Assembly: GCA_024276735.1 (NCBI GenBank)
Contig: JAJRWQ010000016.1
Location: 1-39,991, forward strand
Reading direction: 5' to 3'
DNA length: 39,991 bases
From: Actinomycetes bacterium
Lineage (GTDB): Bacteria > Actinomycetota > Thermoleophilia > BMS3ABIN01
Shown here: piece after piece, positions 16,764 through 24,040 of the stretch
Position numbering within the stretch: the first letter of the stretch is position 1
How the letters are laid out: the number at the start of each line of letters is the position of its first letter
Notes under the pieces: generated by a model
Databases searched by the model: none
What the model was told of the DNA's origin: nothing
The model's input: the letters and a program-made list of their open reading frames with translations, nothing else
Program-made: the position numbers and the translations under genes

Positions 16764-18272
16764 GTGGGCGGCGTGCGCAAGCTGGGGATACTGAGTTACC
16801 AGGCGGTGGGCGACGCCATGGCCGGGCCGGCCATCCGTGCCTGGGAACTGGCGCGGGCGCTGTCGGCGGACCTGGAAGTGGTGCTCTTCGCCCCCGAGGA
16901 TCACAGCCGGGGCGATCCCGGGTTCCGCATCGAGGAGTTCGGCGACGGCCCCCTGGAGGAGCGGCTCGAGCGCTGCGACGCCCTGCTGGTCCAGGGCTCC
17001 ACCCTGGAGCGCCGCCCGGACCTGGGTGCCCTGGACTGCTTCCTGGTGATCGACCTCTACGTTCCCCTGATGCTGGAGGCGCTGGTCAAGTATGCCGGTG
17101 CCGCGGAGAAGGAGCAGGAGCAGGTGCAGGGGCACGTGCTGATGGCGACCTGGGACCGGCTGGCGGCGGGGGATTATTTCCTCTGTGCCTCGGAACGGCA
17201 GAAGAATTTCTGGCTGGGCTGGCTGGCGGCGGCGGGCCGCCTCTCGCCGGCCGCCTTCGCGGCGGATCCCACCTTCGACAGCCTGGTGGGCGTGGTGCCG
17301 TTCGGCATCGCCGACGAGCCGCCGGAGAAGAAAAAGGACGTGGTCAAGGGCGTGCTGCCGGGCATCGGCGCCGACGACGAGCTGCTGCTCTGGGGCGGTG
17401 GCATCTACGACTGGCTGGATCCGCTGACGCCGATTCGGGCGATGGCGCTCCTGCGGCAGCGGCGCCCGCGGGCGCGGCTCCTCTTCCTGGGGGCCCGGCA
17501 CCCGGATCCCAAGGTGCCGGCGATGCAGGCGTACACCGAGGCGGAGGAGCTGAGCCGCGAGCTGGGACTGCTGAACGAGAACGTTTTCTTCAACGACAGC
17601 TGGGTTCCCTACGACCAGCGGGGCGACTACCTGTTGGAAGCGGACCTGGGTGTCTGCGCCGGCCGGGCGCACGTGGAGAACCGCTTTGCCTTCCGCACGC
17701 GGATCCTCGATTGCATGTGGGCGCAGCTGCCGGTGGTGACCACCGCCGGCGACTCGCTGAGCGCGCTGGTGGAGCGGCGGCAGCTGGGGCTCACGGTTCC
17801 CGCCGGCGACGCGGAAGCCTTCGCCGCCGCCGTGGAGAGGCTGCTCGACGACGACGGGTTCCGGCGCGATTGCCGCCGGCGGCTCGGGGAGGAAGCCGGG
17901 AATTTTCGCTGGTCCCGGCTGGCAGCGCCGCTGCGGCGGCGGCTGGCCGCGGTGGACGCGCCGGCGGCGCCCGCCGACCACCACGCCCGCCTGGACCGGG
18001 AGAAACTCTGGAACATCGTCCGGGAAAAGGACGCGGCGATCGAGGAGCTGCAGTCGCTGGCGGCGGAGAAGGACGGGCACATCGCCAACCTGCAGGCAAT
18101 GGTGCGGGAGAAGGACGGGCACATCGAGAACCTGCTCCAGGTGACGCGGGAGCTGGAGGAGCGCCTGGAGAGATCCCTGGGCAGGCGCCTGTCGTCGCGC
18201 CTGCGCCGGCTGCGGGGACGTGCGCGGGGGGACGAGCGGCACCAGCAGCACGGGGGTGACGACCGGCGATGA
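16764..18272 (+). CDS. Glycosyltransferase with C-terminal heptad-like coiled coil
   Basis: About 502 residues. The GT-B fold is visible from LGILSYQAVGDAMAGPAIRA at the N-terminus to ADLGVCAGRAHVENRFAFRT and LDCMWAQLPVVTTAGDSLSA near the donor site. It lacks the common EGFG motif and resembles a divergent GT4-like group. From ~410 a coiled coil contains repeats such as REKDGHIENLLQ and AEKDGHIANLQA, ending in a very basic tail. Such tails could attach the enzyme to the membrane or measure chain length. Start is GTG directly after the wzt stop, or GTG at 16773. It overlaps the next gene by 4 bp (ATGA). Confidence 0.85.
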   Translation: MGGVRKLGILSYQAVGDAMAGPAIRAWELARALSADLEVVLFAPEDHSRGDPGFRIEEFGDGPLEERLERCDALLVQGSTLERRPDLGALDCFLVIDLYVPLMLEALVKYAGAAEKEQEQVQGHVLMATWDRLAAGDYFLCASERQKNFWLGWLAAAGRLSPAAFAADPTFDSLVGVVPFGIADEPPEKKKDVVKGVLPGIGADDELLLWGGGIYDWLDPLTPIRAMALLRQRRPRARLLFLGARHPDPKVPAMQAYTEAEELSRELGLLNENVFFNDSWVPYDQRGDYLLEADLGVCAGRAHVENRFAFRTRILDCMWAQLPVVTTAGDSLSALVERRQLGLTVPAGDAEAFAAAVERLLDDDGFRRDCRRRLGEEAGNFRWSRLAAPLRRRLAAVDAPAAPADHHARLDREKLWNIVREKDAAIEELQSLAAEKDGHIANLQAMVREKDGHIENLLQVTRELEERLERSLGRRLSSRLRRLRGRARGDERHQQHGGDDRR

Positions 18273-19360
18273 GGGTCGGCTTCATCACCGAGCGCATGCT
18301 CAGGGGCTTCGGCGTCGACCTGGTGATCGACCGGGTGGCGAAGGGACTGGCCGCCCGCGGGCACGAGGTGACGGTCTATGCCAGTGTCACCGATGAGACC
18401 CTGGGCGACGGGGACTACCGCCTGGAGCTGATTCCCACGCCGGCCCATGCCTTCTTCCCCCGCTACGACGCGTCGGCGCAGCGCCACTTGGAGCAGCTGA
18501 ACCAGGCCGGCAACGATGTCTACCTGGTGGAGACCTTTCCCTTCTTCTCGCTGCTGCCGCGCCTGGCGCCGCCGGCGGTGGCGGTGGACCACGGCGTCTG
18601 TTCCACCGAGGGCTTTCCCGCCAGGCTGCGGGCCAATTTCGCCTACATGCGCTACGCACAGCAGCACGGCTACTTCCGCTTCGCCGACACGGTGGTCACC
18701 GTCTCCGGGTACCTGAAGCGGGAGTTGCCTTCCTTCCTCCAGGGGCGCACCCGGGTGATCTACAACGGGGCCGACCATTACCAGGGCGGCGACGGGAAGG
18801 CGCTGCGCCGCGAGCTGGGCGTGCAGCCGGAGGAAGTGCTGCTGCTCTACGTGGGGCGCCTCAATCCCCGGCACCAGCCTTACAAGGGAACGAGCGAGCT
18901 GGTGCAGGTGTTCAGGGTGCTCCGGCGAACCAGGCCGGAGGTACGATTACTGATGGTGGGGTTCGGCAGTGACGAGGACCGGCGCTGGCTGGAGGGCGAA
19001 GGGGTGCTGGTGATGGCCAACGCTCCCGCCGAGCAGATGCCCTCCATCTTCGCTGCCTGCGACATCTACGTCACTGCCTCCCGCTGGGAAGGGTTCGACC
19101 TGCCGCTGGTGGAGGCCCAGTCCTTCGGCAAGCCGGTGGTGGCGCTCGACATCGGCGCCCATCCCGAGGTGGTGGGACGCAATCGCTCCGGTTTTCTGGT
19201 AGAAAATACCGGTGAACTGGGCGGCGCCATTGCGCTCCTGGCCGCGGACCGCCGCCTGCGGGCGGCGATGGGCGCCGCCGCGCGCGAAAACGCCGCCCGT
19301 TTCACCTGGGCGGCGGCGGTGGCCGCCTACGAGGAATTACTGCAGGAGGTGACGGCATGA
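18269..19360 (+). CDS. Glycosyltransferase family 4
   Basis: A 363-residue GT-B enzyme. The N-terminus (MRVGFITERMLRGFGVDLVI) and the mid-domain VVTVSGYLKRELP give the acceptor half. The donor half has RVIYNGADHY, LLYVGRLNPRHQPYKG, ITVTASRWEGF-like sequence (YVTASRWEGFDLPLVEAQSF) with the E-x7-E pair and AHPEVVGRNRSGFLV. It overlaps both neighbours by 4 bp, so it belongs to the plus-strand export operon. The sugar and linkage are not deducible. Confidence 0.92.
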   Translation: MRVGFITERMLRGFGVDLVIDRVAKGLAARGHEVTVYASVTDETLGDGDYRLELIPTPAHAFFPRYDASAQRHLEQLNQAGNDVYLVETFPFFSLLPRLAPPAVAVDHGVCSTEGFPARLRANFAYMRYAQQHGYFRFADTVVTVSGYLKRELPSFLQGRTRVIYNGADHYQGGDGKALRRELGVQPEEVLLLYVGRLNPRHQPYKGTSELVQVFRVLRRTRPEVRLLMVGFGSDEDRRWLEGEGVLVMANAPAEQMPSIFAACDIYVTASRWEGFDLPLVEAQSFGKPVVALDIGAHPEVVGRNRSGFLVENTGELGGAIALLAADRRLRAAMGAAARENAARFTWAAAVAAYEELLQEVTA

Positions 19361-20583
19361 ACGACGGTAGCGCGGGGCCGGGTGACCGGCCGGCGGTTAC
19401 CACCGTCCTCCTCAACTACAACGCTCCCCCGGAGACGCTGAGGCGTTGCCTCGACTCCCTCGAGCGGCAGACGTATCCCAATCACCACGTCCTCCTGGTG
19501 GACAACGCTTCGGCGGGAGAGATGGTCGCCGGGATCGAGAAGGAACATCGCGGGGTGGAAGTGCTCAAGCTGGACCGCAACTACGGCTTCTCCGGCGGCA
19601 TCAACCGCGGCGTGGCGGCGGCGACGGGAAAATACGTCTTCCTGCTCAACTTCGATACCGTGGTGGAGCCGGAGTGCGTGGCGGCGATGGTGGGGGTGGC
19701 CGAAGAGGACGAGAATATCGCCGGCGTCGCCCCAAAGATCATGCTCGCCAGCCATCCCCACGTCTTCGACAGCATCGGCACCGCCCTGGGCGACGACGCC
19801 GGCGCCTTCAACCAGGGAATCGGCCAGCCCGACATCGGCCAGTACGACGTCAGCGAGCGGGTGTTCGGCAGCTGCTTCGGCGCCACCCTGCTCCGGCGCG
19901 AGGCGTTTGCCGAGGCGGCGGTGGGCCCCCTGGACGAGAGCTACTTCATGTACTTCGAGGATTTCGACTGGTGTTACCGTGCCAACCTGCTGGGATACTC
20001 GTTCCGCACCGCCCCGGCGGCGGTGGTGCACCACGAGCATTCCGCGAGCGTGCGGGACCGCGACTACGAGTACAAGTACCGGCTGATCGAGCGCCACCTG
20101 CTGCGGACGGTGGTGAAGAACTACCAGCGCCGCCAGATGGTGAAGATACCGGTGCGGCGGCTGCGGACGCACCTGGTGAACGGGCTCGACTTCCGTTCCG
20201 GCCGCGCCGCCGTCAGCTGGAAGATCGTCGGCGGCTTCCTGGCCGATTTCCCGCGGCTGCTGCCACGGCGCTGGCAGGTACAGAGGCGCCGGCGCGCCGG
20301 TGACCTGGATATCCTCAAGTTCTCGTACGGCGAGCAACCCCATTTCGACCCCACCACCTACAGCCCCATCTACAACCTCGATACCCTCATCGCCGCCTAC
20401 CGGCGGCTCTACGTCGTCTCTGGTGACGAAAGGGCGCTGGAGATCTGGCGGGCGCTGGAAGGCCTCAACGGCAGCAAGCTCCGCTTCGAGCAGCAGCTGT
20501 TGCGCCAGCGGCTGGAGGAGGTCCTCCGGGGGCAGCCGGAACACGTAATCGAGTTCGCCGCCAGGATCGGCGCCCAGCCCTGA
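19357..20583 (+). CDS. Glycosyltransferase family 2, rhamnosyltransferase-like
   Basis: A 408-residue GT-A enzyme. The fold is shown by TTVLLNYNAPPETLRRCLDS, VLLVDNASAG, the DxD-type site FLLNFDTVVEP and the downstream YFEDFDWCYRA. The layout is like WbbL-type rhamnosyltransferases. A C-terminal extension of ~130 residues contains a helical region near YNLDTLIAAYRRLYV. It shares the unusual block GIGQPDIGQYDVSERVFG with the enzyme encoded at 22649-23893, so the two are paralogues. Start ATG overlaps the previous stop by 4 bp. Confidence 0.92.
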   Translation: MNDGSAGPGDRPAVTTVLLNYNAPPETLRRCLDSLERQTYPNHHVLLVDNASAGEMVAGIEKEHRGVEVLKLDRNYGFSGGINRGVAAATGKYVFLLNFDTVVEPECVAAMVGVAEEDENIAGVAPKIMLASHPHVFDSIGTALGDDAGAFNQGIGQPDIGQYDVSERVFGSCFGATLLRREAFAEAAVGPLDESYFMYFEDFDWCYRANLLGYSFRTAPAAVVHHEHSASVRDRDYEYKYRLIERHLLRTVVKNYQRRQMVKIPVRRLRTHLVNGLDFRSGRAAVSWKIVGGFLADFPRLLPRRWQVQRRRRAGDLDILKFSYGEQPHFDPTTYSPIYNLDTLIAAYRRLYVVSGDERALEIWRALEGLNGSKLRFEQQLLRQRLEEVLRGQPEHVIEFAARIGAQP

Positions 20584-20603
20584 GCCCGGCGCCGCGTGCC
20601 CTG

Positions 20604-22613
20604 ATGGAATCCCGGCAGACAAGGGGGCGGAGGGCAGAGAGACACGGGGACGCGGGCGGGGCGGAAGCGGCCCGCGGCACCGGCCCCCTGATCGCCTTCG
20701 ACCGCCGGGTGATCACCTTCCTGGCCCTGCTCGCCTGCTGTTTCACGCTCTTCGTCGCCCTCGACCTCAACATGTCCTCCATCGGCCGCTGGGACCTGGT
20801 GGTGCCGCCCCCGGGCGGCTGCTACCCGGGGTTGCTCCTGGGAGAGCCGCGGGAGATCCGCAGGGACGAGTGGCTGGTGACGGTGCCGTTCGTCTTCTCG
20901 CAGGCGGAGCACGGCTACCCGCTGGAGAACCGCAGCATCGGTGCCCACGCGGACCCGCTGCTGATCAGCGTTCCCGTGCGCCACTTCTCCGCGCTCTTCC
21001 GGCCGCAGAACTGGGGGTACTTCGTCCTCGGCGTGGAGCGGGGTTTTTCCTTCTACTGGGGGTTCAAGATCTTCGCGCTCACCGCCTCGTTCTTCCTGCT
21101 GCTGCTGATGATCACGCGCAACCGTTTCTGGATCGCCCTCGGCGGCACCGCCTGGCTGCTGTTCTCGAGCTACATCCAGTGGTGGTTCTCCACCACCATC
21201 CCGGAGATGCTCACCGCCTTCAGCGTGCTCGCCATCGCCCTGGCCTACCTCCTGGTCTCGCGGCGGCCGGCGACCATGGCGGCGGCGGCGCTGGTTTCCG
21301 TTTTTTTCGCCGTGGACTTCGTGCTCTTCTTCTACCCGCCCTTCCAGGTTCTCCTGGGCTACCTGCTGCTGGCGGTGCTGGCGGGAATTATCGCCGGTGG
21401 CTACCTGCCCGCCGTCCGGGAAAACCTGGCCCGGCGCCTGGGGTTCATGGCCGGGGCGCTGCTGCTGGTGGTGCTGGCGCTGGCGCTCTTCTACCGCGAC
21501 GCCGCTGCCACCATCGCGGCCATCTCCGCCACCGTCTACCCGGGCAGGCGCGTCGCCGCCGGCGGCACCGTCGGCCTGGTGCGCCTGTTTTCCGGTTTCA
21601 CCCTGGTTCCCTACGGCGAAGGCGGTTTTCCCCCGGCATGGAGCAATGCCAGCGAGGCCAGCGGCTTTGTCTTCCTGTTTCCGGCGGTACTGGCGGCGCT
21701 GGCGGGTGACGTGGTTCGCCGCCGGAGGGTAGGGCCGCTGGTGGCGGCGCTGGCGGCCTTCACGGTGATCGTGGGCGTATGGATACTGTGGGGCCTGCCC
21801 GCCCCGCTGGCGAAACTCACCCTGCTGGACCTGGTGCCGGCCGACCGGGCGATCTTCGGCTTGGGCGTGGGCAACATCATGCTGGTGGTGGCCTACCTGG
21901 GAGCCGGCAGGCCCGCCCGCGCCCGCGACCGCCTCTTCCAGGTACTGCTGGCGATGGTTTCCTTCCTGCTGCTGTTGTCACTGGGGAGCTCGCTGAAGCA
22001 CGCGGCGCCCGACCTGTTCCATCCCTACCTGCTGGTGGCCATGGCACCATTTTTCGCAATCGTTGTCTACCTGCTGCTGCGGCGGCGCAGCACTGCTTTC
22101 TTTGTCCTGCTGCTGGCGGTGAGCGTGGCCTTCACCGCCGGGGTCAACCCCCTCTACCGCGGGGTGGCGGCGCTGCGCGACAAGGAGGAGGCGCGGGTGG
22201 CGGCGTCGCTGGCGGCCGCCGACCCCGGCGCCCGCTGGGTCGCCTACGGCAACAACACCCTGGCTTCTTTCCTGAAGGCCAACGGCCTGGAGGTGGTCAA
22301 CGGTTACCAGTACACCCCCGACCTGGATTTCTTCGCCGCCCTGGATCCCTCCGGGGGTTACGCGGAGATCTACAACCGTTATGCCAACATCTCCTTCCAG
22401 CAGCCGGCGGCCGCGAATACCGGCGAGCGTTTCACCCTCATCTACCGCGACGCTTTCAGCGTCAACATCGACCCCTGTGCCCCGGAGCTGGCGGCGCTGG
22501 GCATCGATTACTTCGCCTTTTCCTACCGGCCGGATCCCGGCACCATCGGCTGCCTGGAGCCGGTGGGGGATTACCGCGGGGACACCATCGGTTTTTACCG
22601 GCGGCGGCAATGA
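20604..22613 (+). CDS. Large polytopic membrane protein, possible GT-C-type enzyme
   Basis: A 669-residue protein with about a dozen hydrophobic segments between ~37 and ~520 and a soluble C-terminal domain of ~150 residues. After the first span comes a large loop with the conserved-looking DLVVPPPGGCYPGLLLGEPR followed by REIRRDEWLVT, then more spans. The layout matches GT-C-fold glycosyltransferases and YfhO-like proteins, which use polyprenyl-phosphate sugars outside the membrane. A catalytic aspartate cannot be assigned with certainty. It closes the plus-strand operon of export and glycosyltransferase genes. A role in decorating the exported glycan is inference. Confidence 0.85.
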   Translation: MESRQTRGRRAERHGDAGGAEAARGTGPLIAFDRRVITFLALLACCFTLFVALDLNMSSIGRWDLVVPPPGGCYPGLLLGEPREIRRDEWLVTVPFVFSQAEHGYPLENRSIGAHADPLLISVPVRHFSALFRPQNWGYFVLGVERGFSFYWGFKIFALTASFFLLLLMITRNRFWIALGGTAWLLFSSYIQWWFSTTIPEMLTAFSVLAIALAYLLVSRRPATMAAAALVSVFFAVDFVLFFYPPFQVLLGYLLLAVLAGIIAGGYLPAVRENLARRLGFMAGALLLVVLALALFYRDAAATIAAISATVYPGRRVAAGGTVGLVRLFSGFTLVPYGEGGFPPAWSNASEASGFVFLFPAVLAALAGDVVRRRRVGPLVAALAAFTVIVGVWILWGLPAPLAKLTLLDLVPADRAIFGLGVGNIMLVVAYLGAGRPARARDRLFQVLLAMVSFLLLLSLGSSLKHAAPDLFHPYLLVAMAPFFAIVVYLLLRRRSTAFFVLLLAVSVAFTAGVNPLYRGVAALRDKEEARVAASLAAADPGARWVAYGNNTLASFLKANGLEVVNGYQYTPDLDFFAALDPSGGYAEIYNRYANISFQQPAAANTGERFTLIYRDAFSVNIDPCAPELAALGIDYFAFSYRPDPGTIGCLEPVGDYRGDTIGFYRRRQ

Positions 22614-22617
22614 GGCG

Positions 22618-22650
22618 CCCGGGTCGCGGGCCCGGGGAGCCGCCGGGCTC
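22618..22650. terminator. GC-rich hairpins between convergent genes
   Basis: Between the membrane protein and the convergent GT2 gene lie a CCCGGG pair (22618-22623 with 22631-22636) and a GAGCC/GGCTC stem (22637-22650). No U tract follows either. They may act as a bidirectional terminator. Confidence 0.3.
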
Positions 22651-23893
22651 AGGCGCGGCCGGGTTTTGCCAGCGACTGCAGCCGCGCGCGCACGCACTCG
22701 GGCTGGGACCGGGCCAGCCGTTCCAGATCGCTATCGATCACGGGCGGCGCTCCCCTTTCGACGTCGGCCAGCAGCCGTTCCAGCCGCTCGAGGAAAGCGC
22801 GGGACGCTGCGTCCTGCCGCCGCGTGAGTAGCCTGCGGTAGGCGGCCACCAGCGATTCCAGGCAGCGGTGGGGCTGGTAGGCCACGGTGTCGAAGTAGGC
22901 ATCCTCGCCGGCGGCAAGGGCGAAGACGTGCCGGTCGCTCACCGTGCGCCGGCGGCGGATCCGCCGCCGCTCGGCGAGCAGCGCCGGCAACGCCGCCAGG
23001 AAGGACCCCAGCACCTGCAGGTTGGCGGCGACGAAGCGGCGGCGAATGAAGGTACGCGCCAGCAGGCGCAGGCAGCGGGAGAGGACGATGCGCCACGCCC
23101 GCAGGGGGCTCTCGAAGGTGCGCACCACGATCTCCAGGGTGTTGAGCTCGATGAGGCGGTACTTGAACTCCAGCGTCTCGTGGCGGGTGATGCCGGAGTG
23201 GAGGTGCAGCACCACCGCCTCCGGAACGGTGACGAAGGTATAGCCGCGACTGCGGGCGCGCATGCACCAGTCGGAGTCCTCGAAGTAGAGGAAGTAGCGC
23301 TCGCAGAGAGGGCCGACGGCGGCGGGCGCGAAGAGGCGGCGCCGGAGCAGGGCGGCGCCGAAGCAGACGCCGAAGACCTCTTCCCTGGCGTCGTACTGGC
23401 CCAGGTCGCACTGGCCGATGCCGCGGTTGAAGCTGGCGCCGTCGGGGGGCATCACCGTGCCGATGGCGTCGATGATCCCCTCGTGGCTGCTGGACATCAT
23501 CTTGGGAGCGACGCCGGCGCAACGTTCGCCGGCCTCGTCCAGGGCACGGGCCATGGCCTCCAGGGCGCCGGGGGTGAGCACGGCGTCGGTGTTGAGCAAC
23601 ATCACCAGGGGGGTGCTCAGCTCCACCAGCCCCCGGTTGACGGCGGCGGCGAAGCCGGCGTTTTCCGGCATGAAGACGACCTCGAGGCCCGGGTAGTCGC
23701 GCTCCATCTCCGCGGCGACACCGTCGCCGGAGGCGTTGTCGACGATCACCGTCGCCGGGATCACGCCGGCGGCGGCGAGCGAATCCAGGCAGCGGCGAAG
23801 CATCTGCCGCGGCGTGCGGTAGTTGACCAGGATGCAGCCGATGGCAGGCTGGTCCTGGGAACGCGCATCGGAACGTGTAGGGTGATCGTTCAT
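22649..23893 (-). CDS. Glycosyltransferase family 2, rhamnosyltransferase-like
   Basis: A 414-residue GT-A enzyme with IGCILVNYRTPRQMLRRCLD, VIVDNASGDG, the donor site MLLNTDAVLTP and YFEDSDWCMRARSRG. It has the same C-terminal helical extension as the plus-strand enzyme at 19357-20583 and shares the block GIGQCDLGQYDAREEVFG. It is transcribed alone, convergent with the operon that contains its paralogue. A TATGAT box at 23934-23929 on minus lies about 35 nt upstream of the ATG at 23893. The sugar donor is not deducible; the family often uses dTDP-rhamnose. Confidence 0.92.
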   Translation of the reverse strand: MNDHPTRSDARSQDQPAIGCILVNYRTPRQMLRRCLDSLAAAGVIPATVIVDNASGDGVAAEMERDYPGLEVVFMPENAGFAAAVNRGLVELSTPLVMLLNTDAVLTPGALEAMARALDEAGERCAGVAPKMMSSSHEGIIDAIGTVMPPDGASFNRGIGQCDLGQYDAREEVFGVCFGAALLRRRLFAPAAVGPLCERYFLYFEDSDWCMRARSRGYTFVTVPEAVVLHLHSGITRHETLEFKYRLIELNTLEIVVRTFESPLRAWRIVLSRCLRLLARTFIRRRFVAANLQVLGSFLAALPALLAERRRIRRRRTVSDRHVFALAAGEDAYFDTVAYQPHRCLESLVAAYRRLLTRRQDAASRAFLERLERLLADVERGAPPVIDSDLERLARSQPECVRARLQSLAKPGRA

Positions 23894-23928
23894 CTTGTCG
23901 GGCGGCCCCGCCTTGCCGGGGCGTTAAG

Positions 23929-23934
23929 ATCATA
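23929..23934 (-). promoter_or_regulatory. -10 box for the minus-strand GT2 gene
   Basis: TATGAT on minus, ~35 nt before the ATG. Between it and the ATG a 6-bp hairpin (GCCCCG 23905-23910 with CGGGGC 23917-23922) would lie at or near the 5' end of the transcript. Confidence 0.4.
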
Positions 23935-24010
23935 CCCCAGCGGTGGAGCGGCTGGGAAGGAGCACCCTGCTTTTTTGGAGAAAAGCATCACTTTCCGCGG
24001 CGCCGATATC

Positions 24011-24016
24011 TATAAT
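24011..24016 (+). promoter_or_regulatory. Consensus -10 box before the subtilase gene
   Basis: A perfect TATAAT lies 20 nt upstream of the subtilase ATG. No good -35 hexamer is seen. Transcription would begin near 24022-24023, where a second out-of-frame ATG lies. Confidence 0.5.
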
Positions 24017-24022
24017 GGGAAC

Positions 24023-24040
24023 ATGGCGGTACGGGAATGA
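24023..24040 (+). CDS. Possible five-codon leader ORF (MAVRE)
   Basis: ATG at 24023, 6 nt after TATAAT, opens a frame of five codons whose TGA overlaps the subtilase ATG as ATGA. If the transcript is leaderless this mini-ORF would be translated first and couple ribosomes to the protease start, which has only a weak GGGA ribosome site. The reading is positional and unproven. Confidence 0.25.
   Translation: MAVRE

Noticed and set aside
15486-18251. 921-codon open frame on minus opposite wzt and the glycosyltransferase
   Set aside because: Antisense shadow of two confident genes in high-GC DNA; no recognisable motif.
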